From Sitta carolinensis (Eukaryota; Chordata; Aves; Passeriformes; Sittidae): a stretch of 64,000 nucleotides of DNA. The stretch covers positions 86,758,243 to 86,822,242 of the forward strand of contig CM063283.1 of assembly GCA_032173965.1 (NCBI GenBank), written 5' to 3'. The stretch's first letter is position 1; each line of letters begins with the position of its first letter. The position numbers and the translations under genes are program-made. Shown here piece by piece: positions 53,543 to 64,000 of this stretch. Under the pieces are notes generated by a model. The model made no database searches and was not told the origin of the DNA. It saw nothing but the letters and a program-made list of their open reading frames with translations.

Positions 53543-55219
53543 TCTATTTGATCTATTTGTCAAGCAACTCTTGCTTTTAGCCTGTAATGTTGCATCTTAA
53601 CTCTTTCTAAGCTACAGTCCAAGTTTGTCTGGAGTCATACCTTTTTTAATGTCCCTTAACAACAGGCCAAATTAGAAATAAGAAGCTGAAAGAGGCAAGA
53701 GTTTTCCAGCTTTAAGATTTAGGTGGCAGCACAAGAGCTGGGTACCTGAGTTCCCAGTTTCTTTGTAAATCTCACCTCACAAACAACCTTCTATCTTCAG
53801 CTCTCTCTTTAAAATGATACGCTAAGACTGTTGGACTAAGTTAAAATATCTTCTACCGAGCCAGCCGTCCCTGGTTTTAGAGTCTGATATGCGCAATGCG
53901 CACGCTCAAACGCAGAAACATCCTAACTCACAGCCACTGTAACAAACTGGAGGGCACAGGGAGGGGGGGAGGAAAGGGGGGAGGACCACCCTCTGACGAT
54001 CACATCTGAGGAAAACAGACATTCCCCTCACCTTGAAACCCTCTCTACTTTTAGATGAGAATACATTTGATCAAAACACGATGCCATTCATCTTATGTGG
54101 CTGTTTGTCGATCATAGCTCCTGGAAGGATAAGCAAACCCTATGGAAAGGCATTTATCTAAATTATCCTGATAAAATGCTATCACTCTGTGGGAAAAGAA
54201 AAATGAGGCAGAATGCTAGTTTTTACCCAATTATACTAACCTGGAGGAAAATTAGGATGTGAAGTTGAGGTCCACTTAACAAAAGTTGGAGCACCGGTTT
54301 CAAAAAAGAAATATTTTCTTTAAATGAACTTTCTTCTTTGTGAGGATTCAGTCTGTTCGAAAACAAAAAGAAAAAAAAATATGAAAAAAGATGAAAAATA
54401 TGAATTGCCTCTCCCATTCAAAGAGCATATAGTTAGGGTTTGTGACTTTCCCCTTGACAACTAGATAAGAAGATAAATGCATAGTTTCTCTTAATTAGCC
54501 TTTCTTAATTAAAAACACCAGAGGTATTTGTGGTCATAATGAACTCTTCTGACAGAATGGTCACTTGTTCTTCTGGATGTCACTCCATGAAAATTAGATT
54601 TATTTTTTAAAGGGGTATAAATTCTTTGCTAAGGAAGAAATAAATGATGCCTGCAAAACAGTGTCCCCTTGGTTTTCTCTGAATGAGATGGATGTGTATC
54701 TTGTGGGTTTTAGAATGGTGTGGGGCAGTATTAGCCATCATTAGCACCCCAGTATGGATCCAATTCACTAATTACTTATGCTGTCTTGGTTCACTGAGAT
54801 TTAAGTACCAAGTCAATCCCATTATCTGCAGTCTCCCAAGCTTGCCAGAGTCATCCGTCTTTTATGGAAAAAAAAGCACAAGGGTTATCAATAGGCCCCT
54901 GAAATACTTGGGATTTTCCCACTTCAGGAGGAGGCAAGATTAGTCCTGACTAAAGTTGCATCTTCTCTAAGCTGCTACTTTGGATGTGATAAAAGTGAAT
55001 GCTGACAATTATCCATTACTACATAAAGAGTAGGAGAGAGAGAGAAGGAGGCAAGAGCAGCGAGGAGAGAAGTCTGCCACACACGCCTGCATCTGTCCTA
55101 CGGTCGCAGGCAGCTTTTCATATCACCTCAGAGCTACAAATTACAATTCATCTGTTACAAACACATGATAATATAGTCAGAAATCAGAAATTAAAATATT
55201 CCAACGGCCTCAGGCCTCC

Positions 55220-55285
55220 TCAGAGAGAAAGAGAGAGGGAGAGAGGCTGAGAGGGAGAGAAGGAGGAGGGAGAGGAGAGTGAGGA
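55220..55285. repeat. GA-rich low-complexity tract
   Basis: Irregular (GA)n and GGA runs on the plus strand. A similar shorter tract lies at 55025-55065. Such purine tracts often flank regulatory DNA but are not specific. Confidence 0.8.
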
Positions 55286-55289
55286 GTAT

Positions 55290-55680
55290 GCTGAGCCCCT
55301 GCATTGCCTGTGTTGTTTGTGCCCTCCCTTCTCCATCCTACATGTTTAATGTCTGCGGCAGTACTGAGGCCTTGTCTGTTTGGGATGGTTGATTGACATC
55401 TGCTCTGCCGAGAGGAAGGAACTGGCAGCTATTGGCAGCACTGTCACGTTCATTTGCACACTTTATGAAGCAGCAGTGTGGCTACTAATACAAAAAGAAA
55501 TCTTCTAAGCAGCATGACATCTCTTGGAATGGAATATTTGTCTTTACAAATGATTGCACTGCTGCCAGTACTTGACATGGTGCTCGCAAACATGTGTAAT
55601 TGTTGGAAGTGTAATGATGATTATTTGCATATTTAATGTTCAAACAAGTACTGGAGAAGCAACTTAGACTAAACCTTTTA
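55290..55680. promoter_or_regulatory. Candidate developmental enhancer (motif evidence only)
   Basis: This repeat-free block carries TGATTGACA at 55390-55398, the core of the composite PBX-MEIS binding site, and ATTTGCAT at 55623-55630, the POU octamer. It also has GGAATG words (TEAD-like) near 55530 and several TAAT words. Two specific composite motifs within 240 bp of non-repetitive DNA in a gene-poor region fit an enhancer. Each motif can also occur by chance, and no conservation evidence is available. Confidence 0.35.
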
Positions 55681-58429
55681 TGGGGAGGATTTAAATATGT
55701 TCAGCATCAGCCTGATGAGTCCCAGAAAAGAGTCGGGGGTCTGAGAGGAGAGCTCACGAGCATGGCTGCTGTAGAAAGGGGGTTTAAGAAATCACCCTGG
55801 AATGTGACACTTTTACAGGTTTATTTTGAGACAGATTTCATATAAATTCCTCTCCCATTCATTTTAATTGCTCAAAATTATATTTAAACGTAATTATACA
55901 AAAATTTAGGTATGATCTACTTATCATGTGTCTGAAATCAGCCAAACAGCAAACTGAGGAAAGTAGATGTGCAAGCACATGTTTACCAGTAACATCAGTT
56001 TACAGAAAGCCTGTACATTATGGAAATGGCACTCATTTTAAGTCTTTGGTGTAAGTGTGAGGAGGGTGGAGGTCATGGGAGGGAGGCTTAAAAACCCTTT
56101 TTCCTGGGCTGGAAATGCAGCTCTGAACATTTGTGCTGGAAATCAGAGCCATGCCCAGCTTGATAGAAGAGGACTTTCCTCTGTGTAGAAAGCACTCCTG
56201 TTTCTGCCTTAGAAAGAGACTTTTCACTTTCCTGTTCCATATTATTTTTCCTCTTTTTAAATCTTGTGACACAGATATCTATTCAGCACACAGGCCTTCC
56301 ATGCACATGTGCATGCAGGCATGCACGGCTGCACCTGTGAAGGGGAAAATGTTCTACAAAAGGGCTCTCCAACACAGCAGAAAGAAACAATACTTTTTAA
56401 GGCAGTATTGTTCCCTGGGATAGATACACATTGGTTTTATCAGTGAAATAATTTCAGATGCTACAGATACATGAATGGCAATTTAGCCTTTCACCTTAAA
56501 TGAAGAATTTCTTTAACTGAGGACTTCATCTTTCAACTACTTTTCTGACCTTAAAGAGATGTCTTCTCCATTTGAAATTTTCCCTTTTTAAAATATTTAT
56601 CTTAGCAATTAGCTTTCATCTCCCCACCCTATTCCAACTCTTCTTCCTTCCTACCTTTTCATCTATTTTCCTTTCTTTCTCTTTTTTTTGTGTGGTCTCA
56701 GTATCAAGAGATTTATAATCACCGAATCCTACATTGTTTGAGGGGCAGCACAATAAACTTGACTCAATTATCATGCCGTAAATTGATTTAAAAAAAAAAA
56801 TCTGATGGATGAATAGAGACTGAATATCTTTGTCTCTGACCCTGTCATATCATCAGCAATTCTCTGGCAGGACTCCTACATGATTGACAACGCTGCTAAT
56901 GAACACTGTCTTAGGCCATGTAATGATTTACCTGCCACGAACAAGGTTTGGCAATGCTACCTTTGCATCCCCATCAAAAAATTAATCCTTTAAAAACCAG
57001 ATATATTATCTTGAAACACAGAAGTGTCTGGAAACTAATAGAAAAGTGGAGGCATAAGACAAATACATGTCTGATCATTAAGTTAATTAGGATTGTTTTG
57101 TTGCTTATCTTGTTACAAAAGCACTCCCCCTCTACTTATTTTAGCCACCTGTTGTCTCATCCTCATCCTTTATCTGACCAGCTCCTATCCTACCTTATTA
57201 TTTACCTTAGCCAACAACTATAATTAGAGAATATTCAGCTGACTGTGATTGCAGCCATACTGCCCTACTGAATGCACATTGGACTTCTGTATTTGTTTTT
57301 TCTTTTTACTTTTATACTCACTTTCAGACCATCCGCCTGCTCTGATTTGTCTTCTAAGAAGCTGAAGATGCAGAAAAGTTTGTTCTGCATCTAGTATTAG
57401 CATGCAGCTCATGGGTCTTCTGACTCTACCTCCAGATCCTAACCAATCTGCCTCACCATACAAAGAGAGGGAAAATGCTATGATGTGAAGGACCCAATTG
57501 TTGATCACAGGTGGATACTACACCCACTACAGGATGAGCAGGATTCTGGAAGAAGGGTATTTATGTTGCTTCGTCAGCAATAAAAAGGGTCTTTTACTTC
57601 TTCAGACATCACAAAACATCCAAACTCATGTTTGCTGGTTCATTGAACATTACTCACTGGGTGTGCATCAGTATGTACTCCAGGTACACTTCCACAAAAT
57701 GTAACTTACCTGAAATACAGTCATGCATTTTTGTAAGAAGCTAATTGCTTGCCTAAAGAAATGAGAGTGAGGGTAGGGGCACTGCAGGGCGGCTAGGAAA
57801 AGTGATGTTAAAGAGAGGAGGGGCTCATGAAAGAAACAGACTGCAAAGTTGAATTTAGTTCCTTATGAAATTCTTTGAAGAAGCAAAAGTATTTAAAAAA
57901 CATATGACAATAATTAGCAGTATTTCTTTGGGGATTTGCTTGTTTGACCTTAGCCTTTTAATCTGTCAAAATATGCTAATAAGCCTGACAGACAGAAAGA
58001 TAAAATACAGAGACAGATGAACTAACTGAGAAAACATCAGTACAATGCTGAATATACTTGTGGAAAAAGAAAAGAAAAACATTACCTCAAGGCTTTGATG
58101 ACATGCTCACTATCAGGGAAAAGTTGCCTTCAAATTGGAGGGAGTGTATACATGAGATCCCTAAAACTGTAGCTGGCACCTCTGATTGTTTTATTTTGAA
58201 TAGAGACACATTTTTTTAAGATCATTTTCAGTCTCAAATTTTAATCTCACATATTGAAACACCACTTTCTGCACATTGCTTTACTGCTGGGGATCACTGG
58301 ATATGTGACAATCCATAACTTTATGGCTTGAGAATCCTAGAGCTGTTGAACAGGCAGGCAAGATGTTTCCTTCTACCTTGAACACCTCTGAAGAGGCTTA
58401 GTTTCCAATGGCAGGTTGGTTGGTGATGT

Positions 58430-58515
58430 GTGTTGGGTTTTCTTGGTGTTTTTTTTGGTTTTGTTTGCTTGTGGGTTTTTTGTTTTGTTTTGTTTGTTTT
58501 TTTTTTTTTTTTGTG
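58430..58515. repeat. G/T-rich tract ending in poly-T
   Basis: Irregular GGTTTT and TTTGTTTG sequence followed by a T run at about 58497-58512. No retroelement body is recognisable next to it. Confidence 0.85.
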
Positions 58516-59870
58516 TGAGACACCTTTCAGGTTATCTGTGTGAAGCCAGTGAGGATGATGGTCCCCCAAATAAACGGCCACTTTTAAGAACCAATCTATT
58601 CTTCATTCAAGGTATTCAAGGTGAGCTGCACAATAAGGAGTAACTCAACAGGAGTAAATAGCAACACATGGGTCAGCTCTTTTAGGACACAGGAAAAGGA
58701 GTTTAAATTTTCCTAATTTTATTTTTCCTTTGCAAAGCAACTGGTTCTGTCTTCTCACTATAAATCAAAGGACTTTTGATGGTACTAGAATAAGGCCATA
58801 TCATAACAACAGACATTTAGAGAAGTGTCGTCTTTCCCTACATGTAAAGCTTCTCGTGCCCTTCTCTTCAAAAACTTGGAAAACTGCCTGATGGTGTTTT
58901 CATTGGTGTTCCTCATTGATACCAGCTATACCCAGAACAACAGAGAGCCTTTCTCCAAAATCAGAAACATGATGTTGTGATGATCCTCGGGAAGATAGTC
59001 ATTCTCACTTCCACTCTTAATAAGTTATAAAGAAGAGGTTAAAGAACTTCTCTGGGCTAATGTTCTCTCCACATCCTGGTGTACTGGGACCTGTTTCCTG
59101 ATGGCGAAGACAGGAATTATTGCAACCACAGAAAAAAACTTAGGCATACTTTTCCTTTCAGATATCCTGTTGCCATGAGATTTAAACCAAGAAATTAAAC
59201 CTAAATCAGGATGTAGACTTCTCTTTGCTGTGTGACTAAGTTGGGCAGCTCACTTCCATGAAGTGAGACTGTGAAGGAGTTCTTCAAAATAAAATGTTTG
59301 CACATTGTATATCAGTGTATCTTATTTCCTGACAGGACATCTGATACTCAGCTTTTCCATACAGCCAAATGAAACATGACATTTAAACCCCCCTTTTTTT
59401 TTCCCAGTGAGTGAGCTACCCACCCCACTTAAGCTCCCTAAAAATATACAGAAAATGAAACACAGACATGTCTTAGCAGCCAGAAGTGTGTCTGAAATTA
59501 CTGCCTTTGCAAAGCTTTTACACTTAGTCAACTTTATAATCACTTAAAGAGCTCATCCAAGATTGGATTTTTAAAAATGTAGCTAAGGGCTTTCTTCCTC
59601 TCTCTGAGCCAGATGCACAATTACAAGCCAAAAATTAAACCCAATTAAATTTTTAAAAGAAGTGAACGTGATCTTGCTGAAGGAGATACCTGGGGCCTAC
59701 TGTTAAGGAACTGAGTGACCTGCCACATCCTGTGTCTTGCAAAGGTCCTCACACCAGGGCTTCGGAATTCAGTAAGCATGGTGATCTGCGCAGTGCATGG
59801 AACGTAGTCACGTCACTGCTTTTCTGATTAAGCAGCACAGATTTGCTTGTTGCTCCACTTTCACCTGCAG

Positions 59871-60027
59871 AACGTGACGCCTGCTTCTCGAAGCAAAGGC
59901 TCTGCTCAGGTGTCACCGGTGGGAAGGAGAGCCGACTTCTCAGCCGGGCCCTGCTACAGGCGGCGACAGATATGTCCCTCTCTTTGGATTATTCCCACCT
60001 TGATGCCCAACCTCTCAAGATGCACGG
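59871..60027 (+). CDS. Candidate exon at the edge of a CpG island (unproven)
   Basis: A pyrimidine-rich tract ending TTTCACCTGCAG (AG at 59869-59870) looks like a good 3' splice site. GTGAGG at 60028-60033 looks like a good 5' splice site. The 157 bp between them are open in two frames. One frame has an ATG at 59972 with a purine at -3 and reads M-S-L-S-L-D-Y-S-H-L-D-A-Q-P-L-K-M-H before the donor. The other frame is open right through the downstream GC-rich array. I do not recognise either peptide. It may be an internal exon, a non-coding exon of a long RNA, or chance. The neighbouring CpG-rich sequence makes a promoter-proximal exon plausible. Confidence 0.25.
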
Positions 60028-60229
60028 GTGAGGAGAGGGCAGGAAGGCACGCTCAAGGACGAGCATCCTCCCTAGTTCCCATCCCTCCAAGGGCCACCTT
60101 CAGCCGCCCCGGCCCTCGGGGCCGGCAGAGGCTGCCCCGCGGCTCCTGGCAGAGGCTGCCCCGCGGCTCCCGGCCCCGCCGGCCGTGTCCCGGCGCTGCC
60201 CGGCCCTGCAGGGGACGCTGCGGGAGCCG

Positions 60230-60535
60230 CGGGCCGGGGCAGGGGCCGGGGGTGCGGGCCGGGAGAGGAGAGCAGAGCCGGGCCGGGCCGGGAGAGGAGA
60301 GCCGGGGGCTGGGCCGGGCCGGGCCGGGCCGGGCCGGGGGTGCGGGCCGGGGGTGCGGGCCGGGAGAGGAGAGCAGAGCCGGGCCGGGCCGGGAGAGGAG
60401 AGCCGGAGGCCGGGCCGGGCCGGGGGTGCGGGCCGGGGGAAGGGAGCCGGGCCGGGCCGGGCCGGGCGGGCCGGGGGTGCGGCTGGGAGAAGGGAGCCGG
60501 CCGGGCCGGGCCGGGGGTGCGGGGCGGGGTAGCGG
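60230..60535. repeat. GC-rich minisatellite (GGCCG-based, higher-order)
   Basis: Runs of GGCCG alternate with GGGGGTGCGG and GAGAGGAGAGC segments. A 58-bp stretch at about 60248-60305 recurs exactly at about 60349-60406, an offset of 101 bp, which shows recent higher-order duplication. Shorter variants of the GGGGGTGCGG unit recur up to 60521. The long proline/arginine/glycine-rich open frames on both strands are products of this repeat and of the lack of stop codons in GC-rich DNA. Confidence 0.9.
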
Positions 60536-60570
60536 CGCCTTTTCTCCCCGGCAGCTCGGAGAGGTGGGCC

Positions 60571-63500
60571 GGTTCTTTCAGAGGGGCTGACAGATCTGAA
60601 GTTTTGGAGGCTGAATGAAAGAAACACTCAGCTAACAAAACAGTGCGCCACAGAAGAAGTTTCATCTGGTCTGGCCAAATCCCTCCTTTCTTTCCATCTT
60701 TTCTCTCCTAATAACAGCTGCCCTCTCATTCCCTGTTACTCCGCTGTGAAGAACAAAACCTCCCTCTGACTATCTGTTTTTCTTTTCTTCCCCAGAGTAG
60801 GTCTCATTACTGGTGATTAGCAGATGATTAAAACCAATTCAGCTTCCCCCAGTAGATATTTTCTCCCTGTTTGTGACTAACGCGTCAGTCTTCAATGAAC
60901 GTGCTCCTAAGCTTATTAACGGGCTCAGAGGATTAGCTGCCACCGAGCGCCGCCACTCCGATATTGTGATGCAGCGAGTGACATGGAACCATTTGCTGAG
61001 CACAGGCAGGACCGCTGGGACCAAATATCTAAATCACAATTTTAGTTTTCGTCTGGGGGGGGGGCGGTGGGAAGGGGGAGGAAATCCCAACAATAATTAC
61101 AAAAATCAAACGTTTGGCCACGTCTGAAAATAGATTTAAGGGCAGGAGGACTGCCGTTTAGGAATAACAACCCGTCGCCCCAACCAAAAAATAAAACCCC
61201 AAGGCCGTACCGACAGAAAAACTTAGGAGGTTCCCTCACAGGGCGATTAGCTGATTTGAAGTCCAAAAGGGAGCGTTTTGGGCAGCCACCAGTGCAAAAC
61301 ATGCAGGCCCCTTTCGAGGTTGATATGCAAAGGTGTGGGTATGTATCACATCTCTCTATCTGCTACCCATATATTACTATGTAAAACCCCAGAGTATAGC
61401 ACTCTCAAATCGGAGATTAGAGCAGGATGCAAAATTAGAAGCTTCGCTTTATCCCACCCACCCCTTTAAAAACGATCAAGCTTAAATAAAATTTAATAGC
61501 TAATAATAAAGGAAAAGAGGTCAAAATTATCTTCAAGTTTGAATTATGCAGTAAATTATCCCAACGAAAAAAAAACACATCAGGAAACATATTAAAATAG
61601 GTCAAGAAAAATATTTTTGAATTACATGTTTTCTATTATTTTATGCTCTCTATTTGTTCTACATTTTCAAGGATTGTGGTTTTGAATTGTGGCCACCTTT
61701 ATAAAATTCAGCCTCTGAATTACACCACACTAAACAGACATCATTGCTAGTAGCCCAGATAAATAAACTGATTTGTACTCATTCCTTTTAAGGTCACATG
61801 AAACTCAACAAGAAAATCCATTGTAGTTTTAGGAGAAATATCCTGATGAAAAACACCCCTTCCCTTTAGGTGTAGAACAGAAAAGAACAAACGCTTTTCT
61901 AGAAATTTCCCATAATGTGAAATTATAAAAGAAATATTGATGTCTGGTCAGATGAAATATTTTATTTGGCATGATTTGTAAAATTTACTTTGCTTTGTTC
62001 TATTTTGCAATAGTTGTTATTCATTTATTGTATATTATATAAGCAGAAATGTGAGAGGTTTTCATCAAATTTCTCAGTTCCTTAAAATCCTGACAACAAG
62101 CACTATTTATAAGGGCACTTTCAGATTTTGGGAAAATTTTTTATCTCAAAACCCATCTTTTTTTGTATTGAGGATTGTTTCAGGGGAAGATTTTAGAGTG
62201 ACAAACTCTGTTGACTAAACAAAGAGTTAGAACCATAACTTTAAGCATCCAGCTTGGAAAAGAAAACAAAAAAACCCCTAACCCAACTTTAAAAAGTTTA
62301 CATTAAAAAATCCTTACAAGGATTTTTTCTCATTCCATTTTAAAATGCATTAAAATAAAAGACTCCCCCAAATAATTCCCTTTTCACATCTTCAAATTTC
62401 TTCCATTTATATTTTTCATTGTCACTTTCCAGTGCAGCTTAACTCTGAGTGTGCTGAAGCTTGAAATGTAGCTTCCGATTTATAATAGCGACAGGACATG
62501 CAGCAAATGTCAACAAATCCCCTGTCACCCAGGCAAGGAGGAAATGTGAAAGGTAAGGCAGAGTAGCCCTTCCTTGCTGAATAACACACACACACACACA
62601 TAAAAAACCCAAACCAAACAAACAAAAAAAAAACCCCAAAAAACACCACCCCAAAATCTCAGTAAAAAATAAAGAACTAAGATTCTGCTCAGGAAAAGGT
62701 ATATGAGCCCATTAATATCGAACCAAAAGCAGGACAGGAGGGTGACACACTGAAAATTTCCAGTTATCAGTTACGCATACAATGCAGCTATAGACCTACA
62801 TGATTATTGATAAACACCTAATTTTAAAATGAAACTCCCCTACCATATACCTTTCTCTTTGCAAAATTAAAGGAATTCCAACACACCAGACTGGCCATAT
62901 TCTAAGAAAAAGCTCCCCATAAAACCCACATCACTGACCTCGAGTGACCTCAATAAATAAGTAACTGCTGAAGGATCAGCTCCCTTGTTGTGAAACAATA
63001 GACCCAAACTTAAGTGGAGCGCATGCAAGAAAATGTCACAGGAGGGTAGCACAGGATTTCAGAGCAGAAAGAAAGTTTGGGGAATAGCAAGCGCACTGCA
63101 AGTTGCTGAAGTAACCTTTAGCAAAGGAAATTCTACATTTGTCTTAACTTTTAGGGCAGCAGGTACCCCTCCTTCTTGCCATTCTGTTAATAGAGATGGA
63201 GAGATGTGATAGAAATACATTGTATTCTTTGCCACCCACTCTTTTTTTCCTGGTCTCTGAGATGTCATTTTATTAATGTATTCACTGGCCAACAATGAAT
63301 CATGCAAAACATAGCAGGCCACTCATTCTTTACGAATTTTCTGTCACTGGTTTTTACTCTTTTTAATGTGATCAGTCACCTGAGTCACATTACATACAGG
63401 CTTATTTCTGTCTCCAGCTTGGAACAGAGTACCTGTAAGACAAGAGGGAAAGCTGCCTTTGATTGTGTCAAAAGGTCTATGAAATTAGGAGCTAATAGAC

Positions 63501-64000
63501 TGGCTCATAAAGAAATTTAAGAATATTTTAAATCTTTTCCTTTGGACTACTTCCTGCCTGAAAAATCCTTACTAGGAAATGTGGATATTATGAGCAGGTT
63601 CATTCTTAAAATGGATTTTCTTCTTTTATCGTCAGGGACAGAATGTGATTTAGACAAATGGAGTATGGCAGGGAGCTTTCTTGTGTCATTTGAGGCCTTG
63701 TCCATCTGTAAGTTGAGGCCAGTGCCTATGAAAAGCAGGGCTTGCCTGTCCATCATATATGCAGATTTGAACTCAATACCACAATTGCAAGAGAGGGAGT
63801 TAGTTCATCTTCAGAGGCTACCACCACTGAGCTGGATATTACCTTCTTAATCCCAGCTATGATAACAATCATGTGTTAGTTAAAACCACTTTCCTGGTTG
63901 CTTTACTTCTTTCCGAGAAGAAAGAAGTAAAGAGATGATAAAGGGAAACATACTCCATCTGCAGCCAGAACCAGACTGGCTCAGAGAGTGGAAAGCTCAT
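60571..64000. other. Non-coding DNA to the end of the window
   Basis: No gene is recognised. The repeat-free part at about 60790-61130 looks constrained. It has GATTAG/GATTA words at 60815-60830, GGATTAGC (OTX-like) at 60930-60937 and scattered CpGs outside any repeat. A G10 run lies at about 61056-61065 and an (AC)n/A-C tract at 62584-62652. The frame at 63542-63850 (102 codons, plus) resembles no known protein. Confidence 0.5.
62584..62652. repeat. (AC)n microsatellite running into an A/C-rich tract
   Basis: About eight AC units at 62584-62600 are followed by irregular A/C sequence with almost no G or T. Confidence 0.9.

Larger units (their letters stand above)
53543..59860. other. Non-coding DNA; possible regulatory block at 55290-55680
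   Basis: No gene is recognised. G-rich purine sequence lies at about 53960-53990 and GA-rich sequence at 55025-55065 and 55220-55285. The repeat-free block at about 55290-55680 has dense developmental transcription-factor words, listed separately. A G/T-rich tract lies at 58430-58515. The open frames here are short and unlike known proteins. Confidence 0.5.
59870..60570. promoter_or_regulatory. CpG-island-like segment
   Basis: This is the only strongly GC-rich, CpG-dense segment in the window. It rises sharply out of AT-rich DNA and contains many GCCGGGCC, GCGGC and CCGCGG words. In vertebrates such islands usually mark promoters or developmental regulatory sites. Its core (about 60230-60535) is a tandem repeat, so part of the CpG density comes from repeat expansion. 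The flanks (59870-60230 and 60535-60570) are CpG-rich without being repetitive, which supports a real island. The direction of any promoter is unknown. Confidence 0.6.

Noticed and set aside
52541..53563. Lysine/glutamate-rich and phenylalanine/serine-rich open frames
   Set aside because: They are translations of the GAAA and GGAAA tandem arrays.
59847..60665. Long open frames (247, 197 and 175 codons) through the GC-rich island on both strands
   Set aside because: Stop codons are rare in GGCCG repeats. The peptides are repetitive Gly/Arg/Pro/Ala and open on both strands, so they are repeat artefacts. Only the left edge was kept, as a weak exon candidate.

Overview
This looks like nuclear DNA from a bird, probably a songbird. 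The evidence is a CR1 LINE with its 3' octamer tail at the left, two avian-style LTRs (one of a TGTCCTGGTTT type that I associate with passerines), no SINE-like sequence, many A/T homopolymers and short tandem repeats, and one CpG-rich patch. No bacterial-style gene layout, RNA gene or recognisable protein-coding gene is visible. The long open frames are CR1 reverse-transcriptase remnants, translations of simple repeats, or chance frames with no family resemblance that I can see.

Layout. Positions 1-9999 are AT-rich single-copy-looking DNA with low-complexity tracts. Positions 10000 to about 12215 hold one CR1 LINE on the minus strand, 3' end at the left. It is split by an insert of about 387 bp (10586-10972) that looks like a solo LTR. 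A second LTR-like element lies at 21426 to about 21947 on the plus strand. Positions 21948-44197 are again non-coding, with homopolymers, a 16-C run and an ATGT microsatellite. A 1394-bp LTR-type element (44203-45596) is bounded by exact 5-bp duplications (ACTTC). Positions 45602-59860 are non-coding and include two all-purine tandem arrays (52582-52800 and 53278-53542) and a motif-rich block at about 55290-55680 that could be an enhancer.

At the right end, 59870-60570 is a CpG-island-like segment whose core is a GGCCG-rich minisatellite. At its left edge a strong-looking 3' splice site and a GTGAGG donor bracket a 157-bp candidate exon. This is the only place in the window with credible, though weak, signs of a transcribed gene or promoter. 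The DNA just downstream (60790-61130) looks constrained rather than repetitive.

Overall this reads as a gene desert or a very large intron with mobile-element fossils. I found no new biological system. The points most worth following are the CpG island with its candidate exon, the intact-ended LTR element, the LTR-in-CR1 nest, and several possible conserved regulatory blocks. Conservation cannot be judged from a single sequence.
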